Of a stretch of DNA of 8,592 bases, positions 1 to 6,796 are shown piece by piece (position 1 is the first letter of the stretch; the number at the start of each line of letters is the position of its first letter). Origin of the DNA: Acidimicrobiales bacterium. GTDB lineage: Bacteria; Actinomycetota; Acidimicrobiia; Acidimicrobiales; Iamiaceae. The stretch is taken from positions 1 through 8,592 of the forward strand of contig JAGQSI010000072.1 of assembly GCA_020439605.1 (NCBI GenBank), in the 5' to 3' direction. Under the pieces are notes generated by a model that had not been told where the DNA came from, did no database searches, and saw only the letters and a list, made by a program, of their open reading frames with translations. Both the position numbers and the translations under genes were made by a program.

Positions 1-434
1 ACTGCGCCACGAACCGTGTAGTACCCCGACGCCGGGATTACGTGGTCAACGTAGGTCTCCGTGGTGCGGTTGTATACACGGATGGCCTTGGCAGTGCCAC
101 TGTTCGTGTTATCAGCCGTGTAGACGGCGGTACCACCAGGCCCTATGCCAAGTGCATTGTTCTTCTGTCCTGTGACAGTGGCGGTGCCGGCGAGCGTCTT
201 CGTTGAGGTATCGAACGCTCGAGTGTTCCCGTTGTTGTCCTGGATGTAGATGGTTTCGCCATCACAGGTGAGCGGGGCCGCTGCACCAGCTCCTGTAACC
301 CCGACGCTCTGGCTGATCAATGTCAGCACAGACGCCAAGATTGCGAAGGCAAAAGCGGAGTACCAAGGACTACGCGTTGAGCGGACAGTGTTCTTGTTGG
401 ACCCGCCACAAGGGGCCAATTTGACTGATGGCAT
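1..434 (-). CDS. Secreted beta-propeller-like protein, N-terminal part (runs off left edge)
   Basis: This frame is open from an ATG at 434 to the window edge and gives 144 residues with no stop. Residues 1-23 are polar and basic (several Lys/Arg). Residues 24-40 form a hydrophobic core (YSAFAFAILASVLTLI), and a small-residue stretch (GAGAAAP, about 48-54) would suit signal peptidase cleavage, so export is likely. The mature part starts with LTCDGETIYIQD. It continues with short beta-strand segments typical of YVTN/quinoprotein-like propeller blades: IYIQDNNGNTRAFDTSTKT, then GIGPGGTAVYTADNT, then AIRVYNRTTETYV. The start is well fixed, because a TAA lies in frame just upstream (443-445 on the plus strand). 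There is no Shine-Dalgarno at a normal distance, but a promoter-like pair places transcription at or next to the ATG. The function and the C-terminal domains are unknown because most of the gene is outside the window. Confidence 0.75.
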   Translation of the reverse strand, partial: MPSVKLAPCGGSNKNTVRSTRSPWYSAFAFAILASVLTLISQSVGVTGAGAAAPLTCDGETIYIQDNNGNTRAFDTSTKTLAGTATVTGQKNNALGIGPGGTAVYTADNTNSGTAKAIRVYNRTTETYVDHVIPASGYYTVRGA

Positions 435-440
435 TCCACG

Positions 441-469
441 AAGTTAGCACCTTCGAGCTACTTGCACAA
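441..469 (-). promoter_or_regulatory. Possible leaderless promoter of the propeller gene
   Basis: On the minus strand, TTGTGC (464-469) and TAACTT (441-446, TAnnnT form) are separated by exactly 17 nt. The -10-like box ends 6 nt before the ATG at 434, so transcription would begin at or beside the start codon. Each hexamer matches the sigma-70-type consensus at only three positions, so the spacing carries most of the weight. Confidence 0.35.
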
Positions 470-759
470 CACTTCCCTCGCTCTTCAGGGACCTCCAGCG
501 CTGAATTTCCAATCAAGGTTCACGCCCCTATCCGCCTCCTGGCCAGCTTCATATCTTCGAGAATCCTTGCAGAGCCAAGCTTTGCGGGTAGCGTCGCTAA
601 GAGGCTCGCGTTCAGTGTTTGTGGCGATGGCACAAATCGGTTAGATCGCAGAATAGTTCTCTAGACCTACGCCAAGACAGCCAATAATTCGCAAGATCCC
701 GCGAGAAATTACTCAAGCTAGGTGTTCGAACTGCCGTCAACAAGGAGTTTCGACCCGTC

Positions 760-779
760 AAAAAACGTAGCTGGTAGCT
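760..779 (-). terminator. Weak candidate terminator after the small gene
   Basis: Read on the minus strand, a short AGCT/AGCT stem with a 3-nt loop (769-779) is followed after 3 nt by six T (765-760). This starts about 30 nt past the stop of the 71-residue ORF. The U-run is convincing, but a four-pair stem is too short for a confident intrinsic terminator. Confidence 0.2.
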
Positions 780-807
780 GGTAAATCAGGCCATAAAGCG
801 AGCAGCT

Positions 808-1023
808 TCACTTCGAACGTTTCGGCAGTTGTGGACGGTTGGCATCTGACGGATCGACAACTAGCGGCGGTTCGTGGGTGATCGACTGAGTCGCACGCGA
901 GCTACGCGCTCGCTCAGCAAGTCCCTCAGCTAGACGGGAAAGCAACGTCGCATCTCGCTCGATGGACTCCCCCGCTGAGCTAGATAGCTCCTCTAGCGAG
1001 TTGTCCTCGTCTCGAATCGTCAT
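808..1023 (-). CDS. Small hydrophilic hypothetical protein (71 aa)
   Basis: The product is a 71-residue protein that I do not recognise. The start is supported by a good Shine-Dalgarno, AAGGAA, placed 6 nt before the ATG at 1023. The N-terminal half is acidic and looks helical (EELSSSAGESIERDATLLS, then RLAEGLAERARSS), with leucines spaced as in an amphipathic helix. The C-terminal third is Pro-rich and ends in a basic tail (LPKRSK). There is no signal peptide, membrane segment or cysteine. It lies 119 nt downstream of the protease stop on the same strand, so it could be read through from that gene, but the gap also leaves room for its own promoter. The spacing and ribosome binding site favour a real gene. 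The short length and lack of any family keep confidence moderate, and nothing indicates a function. Confidence 0.5.
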   Translation of the reverse strand: MTIRDEDNSLEELSSSAGESIERDATLLSRLAEGLAERARSSRATQSITHEPPLVVDPSDANRPQLPKRSK

Positions 1024-1142
1024 ATGCAGTTCCTTCCCTGAAAAACCCTCAGCCTAAGCGACGACTTCAAGGCAAGCGTAGACAATCCCGTCAGGTCCAC
1101 CGGCCAAAGCCATCACTGCTAAACCAATCTCACGAAGGCGTC

Positions 1143-4100
1143 CTATAGGGCGTCGAGTAACTCTTGGGCCAGGGCCGCCAACTCGGTGCCAGCCCGTTGA
1201 CGCAAGGTCCAAGCATCCACCTCAAAGGAGGTAGGAGTACGGCCGGCTAGATAGATATAGACAACGGCTACATCTGTGTTCTGCGCTTGTAGTCGCTTGT
1301 ACTCAGATGATTCGGAGAAGCCAACCATGATCTGGCCCCGAGTCTTCTTCTTTGCGTCGAGTTGCGCAGTCCAGAAGTTGACCCCGGCTTGGTCCGCAGC
1401 CCGACCCAGGACATCTGTATAGATACGAGTTATGAAGGCGCGGTTGGTCAACATGCCGTACTTGGTTCTGAACTCGCTGCTACTAGCGAAGTAGTCCGCC
1501 ATTCTCGTAAGGCTCCACGCCCCAGACCGTCTGCGAGTAACCCAGAACTTCAGACCACCGGAATCAGGAGTCCTCCCCAAGAAGGCCCGATACAGACGAG
1601 CAGCAGGATCTACGTTCGAGGTGTTCTCGCTACCTCTACGAAGAGACTCGACCAATTCGCCTTTGGTTGAAGCTCCCGAGGTCAGCCTCGTCACCCACGC
1701 GTTGTGCTCCGTGGGAGTTGGAGACTTCGCGGTCAGGTCAACAAACAGCCTCGCAACTAGTTCAGACCAAGAAGACGCAGGGTGATAGCCCATGCGAGGA
1801 ACAAACGAAGCTGACTCATCAGAGTTGGGGCCCTGCCCCACTGCGTTCCGTGCCGCCACCTTGAAGGTATAGGTAGTGGAGGTACTCAACCCTGAAATGG
1901 TCTGAGTAGTGGATGCAGAATTGAACGTCAACGCACCTTGGGCCACGCCGCCTATATATGGGGTCACGATGTAGCCGGTGATCAGCGAACCTCCATCGTC
2001 GGGGGCAACCCAGCTCAGTGTCACTTGTTTGAAAGCACTGACACCGCTTGGTGATGCGGGTGCCCCAGGGACCGTCGGCGCTGGAGTTACCGGCACAGAG
2101 GCGAGCGAGCCGGAACCGATTCCTACTGCGTTCTTGGCAGCAACCCTGAAGGTGTAGGCAACGCCATTGGTCAAACCGGTAATAGTTTGAGCTGTTGCAG
2201 TGCTGCTAAAGCTCACCGGATTCTGTGCGTCGCTTCCCACGTACGGCGTAACCACGTAACCGGTTACGGGCGAGCCTCCATTGTTGCTCGGCGGAGTCCA
2301 TGTGAGGCTGGCTCGCGAGTTTGTGGCTGTGGCGGTGACCGCAGATGGTGCACCCGGCACCGTCATGGGAGTAACCGCAGCAGATGGTGACGATTGTGGA
2401 CCTCCACCTACGACATTCACGGCCGAAACCCGAAATGTGTAGGCGGTGCCGTTGGTCAGGCCGACGATGCTTTGTGTGGTGAGCGTTGAATTGAACACCA
2501 CCGATGATTGGGCAGTGCCCCCGATGTAGGGGGTGACCACGTAACCAGTGATCGCGGTCCCACCGTTGGATGAAGGAGGAGTCCACGACACGGTGACCCT
2601 TGCGTCGCCTCCGGTTACGCCTACAGATCCTGGCGCACCTGGCACGGTCACTGGTTTCAGCAGTCCGGAGGATTCAGACATCGGACCGGTACCAATCGCG
2701 TTGATGGCGGCAACTCGGAAGGAATATGAGGTGCCGTTTGTCAACCCGGTAACGGTCTGAGTGGTCAGGGCAGAATTGAAGACGACATGAGTCTGGGCAA
2801 TAGACCCGATGAACGGTGTGACCACATAACCAGTGACGCTCGAGCCGCCATTGTCAGAAGGGCCAACCCATGACAACGTGACTTTCCTGTCCCCGCTACC
2901 ACCGAGAAGGGCGGTGGGCGCACCGGGCGCGACCGGCGCAGGCGTTACCGCAGTGCTGGGCGCAGATTGAGCGCCGGTACCAACGGCGTTTATAGCAGCG
3001 ACCTTGAACGTGTAGGTCGTACCGTTGGTCAGCCCTTCGACTGTCTGGGATGTGGCGGTTGAGGAAAAGGTGATTGGAGTGAGTTGAAGCGAGCCAATGG
3101 ACGGGGTAACCACATAACCGGTGACAGCGCTACCGCCGTTGAAAGCAGGCGCTGTCCACGACACGGTCACCTTTGAGTTTCCACCGGCCACAGAGGGTGG
3201 GCCAGGCGCATCTGGCACCGTCACTGGCGTGACAGAGTTCGAGGACGTCGATGCCAAACCAGTACCGGCAACGTTAATCGCGGCCACCTTGAATGTGTAG
3301 GTGGTTCCGTTGGTCAGTCCGGTAACGATCTGAGTGGTGGCATCACTATGGAAGGTAAGAGAAGGACGCGCTGATGCCCCGATGTACGGAGTGATCACAT
3401 AGCCCGTAACCGGCGAGCCGCCATCTGCACCAGGAGCGTTCCACGACAACCCGACCTGGCCGACACCAGCAACACCAGTCACACCTGTGGGCTGAGCCGG
3501 GACGGTCCGCGGAACAATGGGGTTGGAAGACGATGACTGCTCTCCTTCGCCAAACACGTTTTTAGCAGCGACCTTGAATGTGTAGGAGGTGCCGTTGACC
3601 AAGCCCGCAACACTTTGGCTTGTAGCCGTTGAACCAAAGGTGATTGGTGACTGCGGATTGGCACCGATAAACGGTGTAACCACATAGCCGGTTATCGCCA
3701 TACCCCCATTTGAGGTTGGCGCACTCCAAGTCAGCGACGCTGAGCCTTGGCCTGCCACAGCACTCACAGAAGTGGGCGCACTTGGCGTGGTGGCCACAAC
3801 GAGTTGGTAAATAGAGGTATCGGACCAGCCTTTCGCATCGGTGACGCGCGCGGTAAAGGGATAGGCACCGGTCGCACCACCGGTTCCCGAAACAACTCCG
3901 CTGGCGGACAACGACATCCCGCTCGGCAGTTGCCCGGCCGCCAGGGTCCAGGCCAACGGCTGCGAAAGCCCGCCATAGGACGCGCTCAGAGTTTGAGAGT
4001 AGAAGGATCCACTTCGCGCCACCGGCAAAGAAGCCGGGGCAAAGTTGAAACCCTTCACCTTTACTTCCATCGGGGCCGTGATCGAACGGCCATTTCGATC

Positions 4101-6452
4101 AGAAATGTTGACCGTCGAAGAGAAGGTTCCGCCAGAGGTGGGAGTTCCGCTGATTGTGCCCACGTCGTTGAGCCGCATCCCCGTAGGCAACGAACCAGAG
4201 GCGAGCGATAACACGTAGCTTGGTCGTCCTCCATCAACCCATCCAGCCGGATAGACAGATCCTTCAACCCCAAGGTTCAATGTTGCGAACGTCATAGGAG
4301 ACGCTGCCACCGAAAGCGGATCTGACACCGTCAGCGTCATCTCCTTGGTTTCACTCAACGCTCCATCACCAACTCGCACAGTGAACATTCGCGTCATTGC
4401 CGAACTCGCTGTGCCGCTGATCTGACCAGAAGTTGCCATGCTCAGGCCCGTTGGCAGCGATCCGCTCTCGATCGTCCAGGTTCTGTTCCCAGATCCGCCG
4501 CTAGCAGCAAGCGTCGATGAGTAGGCACTGCCAACCGTTGCCTCGGGGATGATCTTGGTTGTAACAGCAAGCCCCGCGGCGATAGTGAAGGTGCGGGTAG
4601 TTGTTCGGCTAGCTGAATCGGTGACCCGCACCGTGAAGGTGCCGCCGGTGGAGCTCAATGGGGTTCCCGATATGGACCCAGAACCTCCAAGAGTCAGACC
4701 AGCAGGAAGGGAGCCTGAAATGACGGTCCAGGTATATGGCCCTGAACCTCCAGCCACCTGCAGCTTTGACACATAAGGCACCCCTGCCGCAGCGTTTGGC
4801 AGCGATGCTGTGGAGACCGCTGGTCCGGGCGAAGTGGCTACTGACACGCTGTAACGCCCGAGCGACCCATAGTCCGAGTACCCGGTACCGCTGACGCTGC
4901 CCTGTCCAACACCATCCACGGCCACGTAATAGGTACCAACACCTAGAGGTGCAGAGACATAGGTAGCGCCGAGACCAGAGGCAAGCGACTCCGAAACAAG
5001 CGCAGAAGGTGAATCGTTTGAACCGATCAGAACACCTGAGGAGTCATAGAGGGAGATCTTGGCGTCCAGGTTTGCCAGAAGCGGCGCCGGAGAAACCGAA
5101 ACCGTTGTTGACACTCCTGTTGAGGTAAACGAGAAGAAGTCAACATCGCCCGGAGTCGAGATGGTGCCTTGCGCTCCGATTGGCAACGCGCCACTGAGCC
5201 CTGTGGCACTTGTGGTTGTGTCACCGTGGTCATCTGCAACCAAACCCAACCCGTTGGTGGCCGCTACAGCGAAATCATCCTCGGTATTGGTAGCTCCGCT
5301 GTATTCGCCTTTGCTCCACTGTGAAATCGGCTTCTGGTACCCAGATCCCATGATCGGGATCCATGCGCCGTGACCCTCGTAATACGCGCAGCTCTCAGTT
5401 CCACCAGATCCACAACCACTGTTCTTGCCATCATGAGACAAACCAATGTTGTGGCCTATCTCATGACTCGTCGCATCCGCTATGTACTTCGCAACGTCGC
5501 CAACGCCGGGGCCGAAAATGAACGCGGGTTGGTATTCGCTAGCGCTGAGCTGGTTAAAGACGCCCACATAGGCCAAACCACCGCAGTCACAAACTGAACC
5601 AATAACTGTGTCATCTGTGATCACTGCTCTGGTTCCATATCTGTCGTCGTTGCCCGCAGAGCGATCGATCGCATCGAAACCAGGGTCCTCAGTGGTCACG
5701 TCCACGTCGAAAGGAGCAAAGTCTTCGCTCACCTGTTCCCAAACAGCTTGGATGACGTCACGTTCTGAGCTCGAGAAAACTGCCGGGTTTCCATCGGTAT
5801 CCCATGGTGATGCGTTCCACCCCACCCCGTTGTTGTAGGACTCTGCCCAGAGCGTGCCAGAGAGGTCATAGCCATCGAAATCGAGGTAGATCGTGCGCCG
5901 AGAACCGGGTCGACTGTGGAGCCTGAACGTGTCCGCCGACGGGAATGCCCCAGAGGTCCCCACCCCCGAGTCCCGCGATTCAAGAGCAGCCGCCAGGTCC
6001 TGCACACTGGCGGCAGACTCCACATAGAAAGGGCGACCGCAGCGATCCACCCAAAGTGTTTCATCGGCCAGTAGCTCCTGACGGAGTTCCTTGCCCGTCA
6101 TTCCTGCAGGCTCGGCAACCTCCGCTATGCGTGAACCGAGCTGATTCACAGCGTTGGCGCCGCGCGTTCGGGTCCGAGGTAGCGACACACATCCACCGGA
6201 GCTCTGCAGCGACCCAGGGTTGATGGAGTCGACTTTCTCAGTCGCTTCCACTTCGCCGCCCTCGACTCTGCTGTTGGTGTTGGCTCGCAGTGGCTGCGGC
6301 GCTTCAGCCGGCTGTGCCAATGGGTTCGCGCTATCTGACCCAACAGCGACGATGGATGAGGCGGAAGCGGAAGCGGGCAACAACGGCGACAACCCTGCGG
6401 CGAAGGCCAAAAGCGCCATCGCTGCAATCCACTGCCTGAAGTTGAGGCTCAT
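1143..6452 (-). CDS. Giant secreted metzincin-type metalloprotease with PPC, Ig-like, FN3 and DUF4214 modules
   Basis: The 1769-residue product is predicted to be an exported zinc protease. Residues 1-32 form a signal peptide (core AAMALLAFAAG, then PASASAS). Residues 33-184 look like a pro-region and contain R137-C-G-R-P141. The catalytic domain spans roughly 185-405. It has the zinc motif HEIGHNIGLSHD at 330-341, with ligands H330, H334 and H340 and catalytic E331, and a Met-turn at M368 (IPIMGS). C288, C290, C347 and C355 may form disulfides. A PPC-like beta domain follows (405-540, DVDFFSF and GTYYVAVDG), then four He_PIG-type Ig modules (546-887), seven FN3 modules (891-1552) and four DUF4214-like repeats (1561-1769). 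I chose the ATG at 6452 because GGGAGGG lies 8 nt upstream and the signal peptide follows directly. A start at 6557 would add 35 unrelated residues and lie upstream of the likely promoter. The substrate is unknown; surface attachment through the C-terminus is inference. Confidence 0.95.
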   Translation of the reverse strand: MSLNFRQWIAAMALLAFAAGLSPLLPASASASSIVAVGSDSANPLAQPAEAPQPLRANTNSRVEGGEVEATEKVDSINPGSLQSSGGCVSLPRTRTRGANAVNQLGSRIAEVAEPAGMTGKELRQELLADETLWVDRCGRPFYVESAASVQDLAAALESRDSGVGTSGAFPSADTFRLHSRPGSRRTIYLDFDGYDLSGTLWAESYNNGVGWNASPWDTDGNPAVFSSSERDVIQAVWEQVSEDFAPFDVDVTTEDPGFDAIDRSAGNDDRYGTRAVITDDTVIGSVCDCGGLAYVGVFNQLSASEYQPAFIFGPGVGDVAKYIADATSHEIGHNIGLSHDGKNSGCGSGGTESCAYYEGHGAWIPIMGSGYQKPISQWSKGEYSGATNTEDDFAVAATNGLGLVADDHGDTTTSATGLSGALPIGAQGTISTPGDVDFFSFTSTGVSTTVSVSPAPLLANLDAKISLYDSSGVLIGSNDSPSALVSESLASGLGATYVSAPLGVGTYYVAVDGVGQGSVSGTGYSDYGSLGRYSVSVATSPGPAVSTASLPNAAAGVPYVSKLQVAGGSGPYTWTVISGSLPAGLTLGGSGSISGTPLSSTGGTFTVRVTDSASRTTTRTFTIAAGLAVTTKIIPEATVGSAYSSTLAASGGSGNRTWTIESGSLPTGLSMATSGQISGTASSAMTRMFTVRVGDGALSETKEMTLTVSDPLSVAASPMTFATLNLGVEGSVYPAGWVDGGRPSYVLSLASGSLPTGMRLNDVGTISGTPTSGGTFSSTVNISDRNGRSITAPMEVKVKGFNFAPASLPVARSGSFYSQTLSASYGGLSQPLAWTLAAGQLPSGMSLSASGVVSGTGGATGAYPFTARVTDAKGWSDTSIYQLVVATTPSAPTSVSAVAGQGSASLTWSAPTSNGGMAITGYVVTPFIGANPQSPITFGSTATSQSVAGLVNGTSYTFKVAAKNVFGEGEQSSSSNPIVPRTVPAQPTGVTGVAGVGQVGLSWNAPGADGGSPVTGYVITPYIGASARPSLTFHSDATTQIVTGLTNGTTYTFKVAAINVAGTGLASTSSNSVTPVTVPDAPGPPSVAGGNSKVTVSWTAPAFNGGSAVTGYVVTPSIGSLQLTPITFSSTATSQTVEGLTNGTTYTFKVAAINAVGTGAQSAPSTAVTPAPVAPGAPTALLGGSGDRKVTLSWVGPSDNGGSSVTGYVVTPFIGSIAQTHVVFNSALTTQTVTGLTNGTSYSFRVAAINAIGTGPMSESSGLLKPVTVPGAPGSVGVTGGDARVTVSWTPPSSNGGTAITGYVVTPYIGGTAQSSVVFNSTLTTQSIVGLTNGTAYTFRVSAVNVVGGGPQSSPSAAVTPMTVPGAPSAVTATATNSRASLTWTPPSNNGGSPVTGYVVTPYVGSDAQNPVSFSSTATAQTITGLTNGVAYTFRVAAKNAVGIGSGSLASVPVTPAPTVPGAPASPSGVSAFKQVTLSWVAPDDGGSLITGYIVTPYIGGVAQGALTFNSASTTQTISGLSTSTTYTFKVAARNAVGQGPNSDESASFVPRMGYHPASSWSELVARLFVDLTAKSPTPTEHNAWVTRLTSGASTKGELVESLRRGSENTSNVDPAARLYRAFLGRTPDSGGLKFWVTRRRSGAWSLTRMADYFASSSEFRTKYGMLTNRAFITRIYTDVLGRAADQAGVNFWTAQLDAKKKTRGQIMVGFSESSEYKRLQAQNTDVAVVYIYLAGRTPTSFEVDAWTLRQRAGTELAALAQELLDAL
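1146..1772 (-). repeat. Four DUF4214-like C-terminal repeats
   Basis: The protease ends in repeats built on a helix-GRxPDxxGhxFW core: LTAKSPTPTEHNAW (1573-1586), FLGRTPDSGGLKFW (1624-1637), VLGRAADQAGVNFW (1681-1694) and LAGRTPTSFEVDAW (1735-1748). Spacings are 51, 57 and 54 residues. Copies 2 and 3 fit the family well, while copies 1 and 4 are degenerate and copy 4 is cut short by the stop codon. DUF4214 tails are common at the ends of large secreted or surface proteins. A role in anchoring is inferred, not shown. Confidence 0.85.
1797..3782 (-). repeat. Seven tandem FN3 modules, period about 285 bp
   Basis: Inside the protease gene, residues 891-1552 consist of seven FN3 modules. The landmark TGYVVTP recurs at residues 921, 1016, 1111, 1207, 1302, 1397 and 1492, so the period is 95 residues with a single 96. 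Each module also has SWxxPxxNGG near its start and LTNGTTYTFKVAAIN-type strands near its end. The DNA of the copies differs at many third codon positions, so this is an old repeat and not a recent expansion. Modules of this kind usually act as spacers or binding surfaces in secreted bacterial enzymes. Confidence 0.93.
3792..4817 (-). repeat. Four He_PIG-type Ig-like modules
   Basis: Residues 546-887 of the protease hold four Ig-like modules, starting near 546, 628, 712 and 800. Each carries the family signature of SGSLPTGLS-like and SGxISGTP-like turns: SLPAGLTL with SISGTP, SLPTGLSM with QISGTA, SLPTGMRL with TISGTP, and QLPSGMSL with VVSGTG. They are much more diverged from each other than the FN3 copies that follow. 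Their likely role is structural or cadherin-like spacing. Confidence 0.85.
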
Positions 6453-6460
6453 GCCCGTGC

Positions 6461-6467
6461 CCTCCCT
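6461..6467 (-). promoter_or_regulatory. Ribosome binding site that fixes the protease start
   Basis: The minus-strand sequence GGGAGGG ends 8 nt before the ATG at 6452. No comparable Shine-Dalgarno was noticed ahead of the ATG at 6557, so this site decides between the two candidate starts. Confidence 0.7.
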
Positions 6468-6505
6468 CTGTGCCCGACCGACGGGCGGACCAACGCTGCC
6501 GCAGG

Positions 6506-6533
6506 AATCTACGCCAACCCTCTCTATCGTCAC
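6506..6533 (-). promoter_or_regulatory. Probable promoter of the protease gene
   Basis: On the minus strand, GTGACG (6528-6533) and TAGATT (6506-6511) are 16 nt apart, and each matches the -35/-10 consensus at four of six positions. The -10 box lies 53 nt before the ATG at 6452, leaving a leader of about 45-50 nt that includes the GGGAGGG ribosome binding site. This supports the internal start codon over the one at 6557. Confidence 0.4.
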
Positions 6534-6634
6534 GACAGTGCCGGGCCTACACCCCAAATCCGAAATTCGAGGTGTGCCTCCCAGCGATTAGCCTTCCATG
6601 CGCTGATCGACGCGCCCCGGCGCATCATCGTCTG

Positions 6635-6711
6635 GCCCTCGTAGCTCAGTTGGATAGAGCGACCGCCTCCTAAGCGGTAGGCCACAGGTTCAATTCCTGT
6701 CGAGGGCACCA
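6635..6711 (+). tRNA. tRNA-Arg (anticodon CCU), CCA end encoded
   Basis: A complete cloverleaf can be folded by eye. The acceptor stem GCCCTCG (6635-6641) pairs with CGAGGGC (6701-6707), with A6708 as discriminator and CCA encoded at 6709-6711. The D arm is GCTC/GAGC (6644-6647 and 6657-6660). The anticodon stem ACCGC/GCGGT (6662-6666 and 6674-6678) encloses the loop CTCCTAA, giving anticodon CCT at 6669-6671, which reads AGG. The variable loop is 5 nt. The T arm ACAGG/CCTGT (6684-6688 and 6696-6700) has the loop TTCAATT. All stems pair without mismatch. No integrase or repeated 3' tRNA end was seen nearby, so there is no sign that it has served as an attachment site here. Confidence 0.98.
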
Positions 6712-6762
6712 ACCAAGTGCTCACCTCCCGTACCCATCCTGAACGAATCGTCAGGGTGCTCG

Positions 6763-6790
6763 CAGACAAGGCACGGTACTGGGCAATAGT
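6763..6790 (+). promoter_or_regulatory. Possible leaderless promoter of the dioxygenase gene
   Basis: CAGACA (6763-6768) and AATAGT (6785-6790) are 16 nt apart, each matching four of six consensus positions. The -10-like box ends 6 nt before the ATG at 6797, as in a leaderless transcript. This would explain why the only purine-rich sequence, GGTGAG, directly abuts the ATG and is too close to serve as a normal Shine-Dalgarno. Confidence 0.3.
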
Positions 6791-6796
6791 GGTGAG

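Larger units (their letters stand above)
435..807. other. Intergenic stretch, no convincing gene
   Basis: This 373-bp stretch lies between the propeller gene and the small hypothetical gene, both on the minus strand. Short frames in it (for example plus-strand 428-664 and 462-644) lack ribosome binding sites and have no recognisable protein character. I can see three things: the promoter-like pair next to the propeller start; a small tandem repeat of TAGCTGG (768-774 and 775-781); and a run of six A (760-765), which is U6 on the minus strand, just after the end of the small gene. No tRNA-like fold or other RNA gene is apparent. Confidence 0.6.

Noticed and set aside
250..664. Plus-strand frames at 250-447, 428-664 and 462-644
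   Set aside because: The first is antisense to the propeller gene and the others have no ribosome binding site or protein-like composition.
1054..1113. Minus-strand 19-codon frame MALAGGPDGIVYACLEVVA
   Set aside because: It looks protein-like and could be a gene remnant, but it is very short, has no ribosome binding site, and sits between two better-supported genes.
2206..2586. Minus-strand 126-residue His/Arg-rich frame
   Set aside because: It is an alternative frame inside the FN3 array; its apparent periodicity comes from the repeats of the real gene.
1797..3782. Regular repeats that could suggest a CRISPR array or a minisatellite
   Set aside because: The period is about 285 bp, the repeats are in frame and diverged at wobble positions, and they translate to FN3 modules.
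3747..4211. Plus-strand 154-residue Arg/Gly-rich frame
   Set aside because: It is antisense to the He_PIG and first FN3 modules; the composition is typical of a shadow frame.
6470..6673. Plus-strand 67-residue frame ending in LVAQLDRATAS
   Set aside because: Its C-terminus is the sense reading of the tRNA gene, another classic false ORF, and the rest overlaps the protease 5' end.
6635..6711. tRNA gene as an integration site for a mobile element
   Set aside because: No integrase, no second copy of the tRNA 3' end and no compositional break were noticed in the window.
6738..6755. CCTGA/TCAGG stem after the tRNA
   Set aside because: It has only five pairs and no T-run, so it is too weak to call a tRNA terminator.
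6530..6769. Minus-strand 79-residue frame with GIEPVAYRLGGGRSIQLSYEG-like content
   Set aside because: It is the antisense reading of the tRNA-Arg gene, a well-known source of false protein annotations; it also overlaps the protease upstream region.
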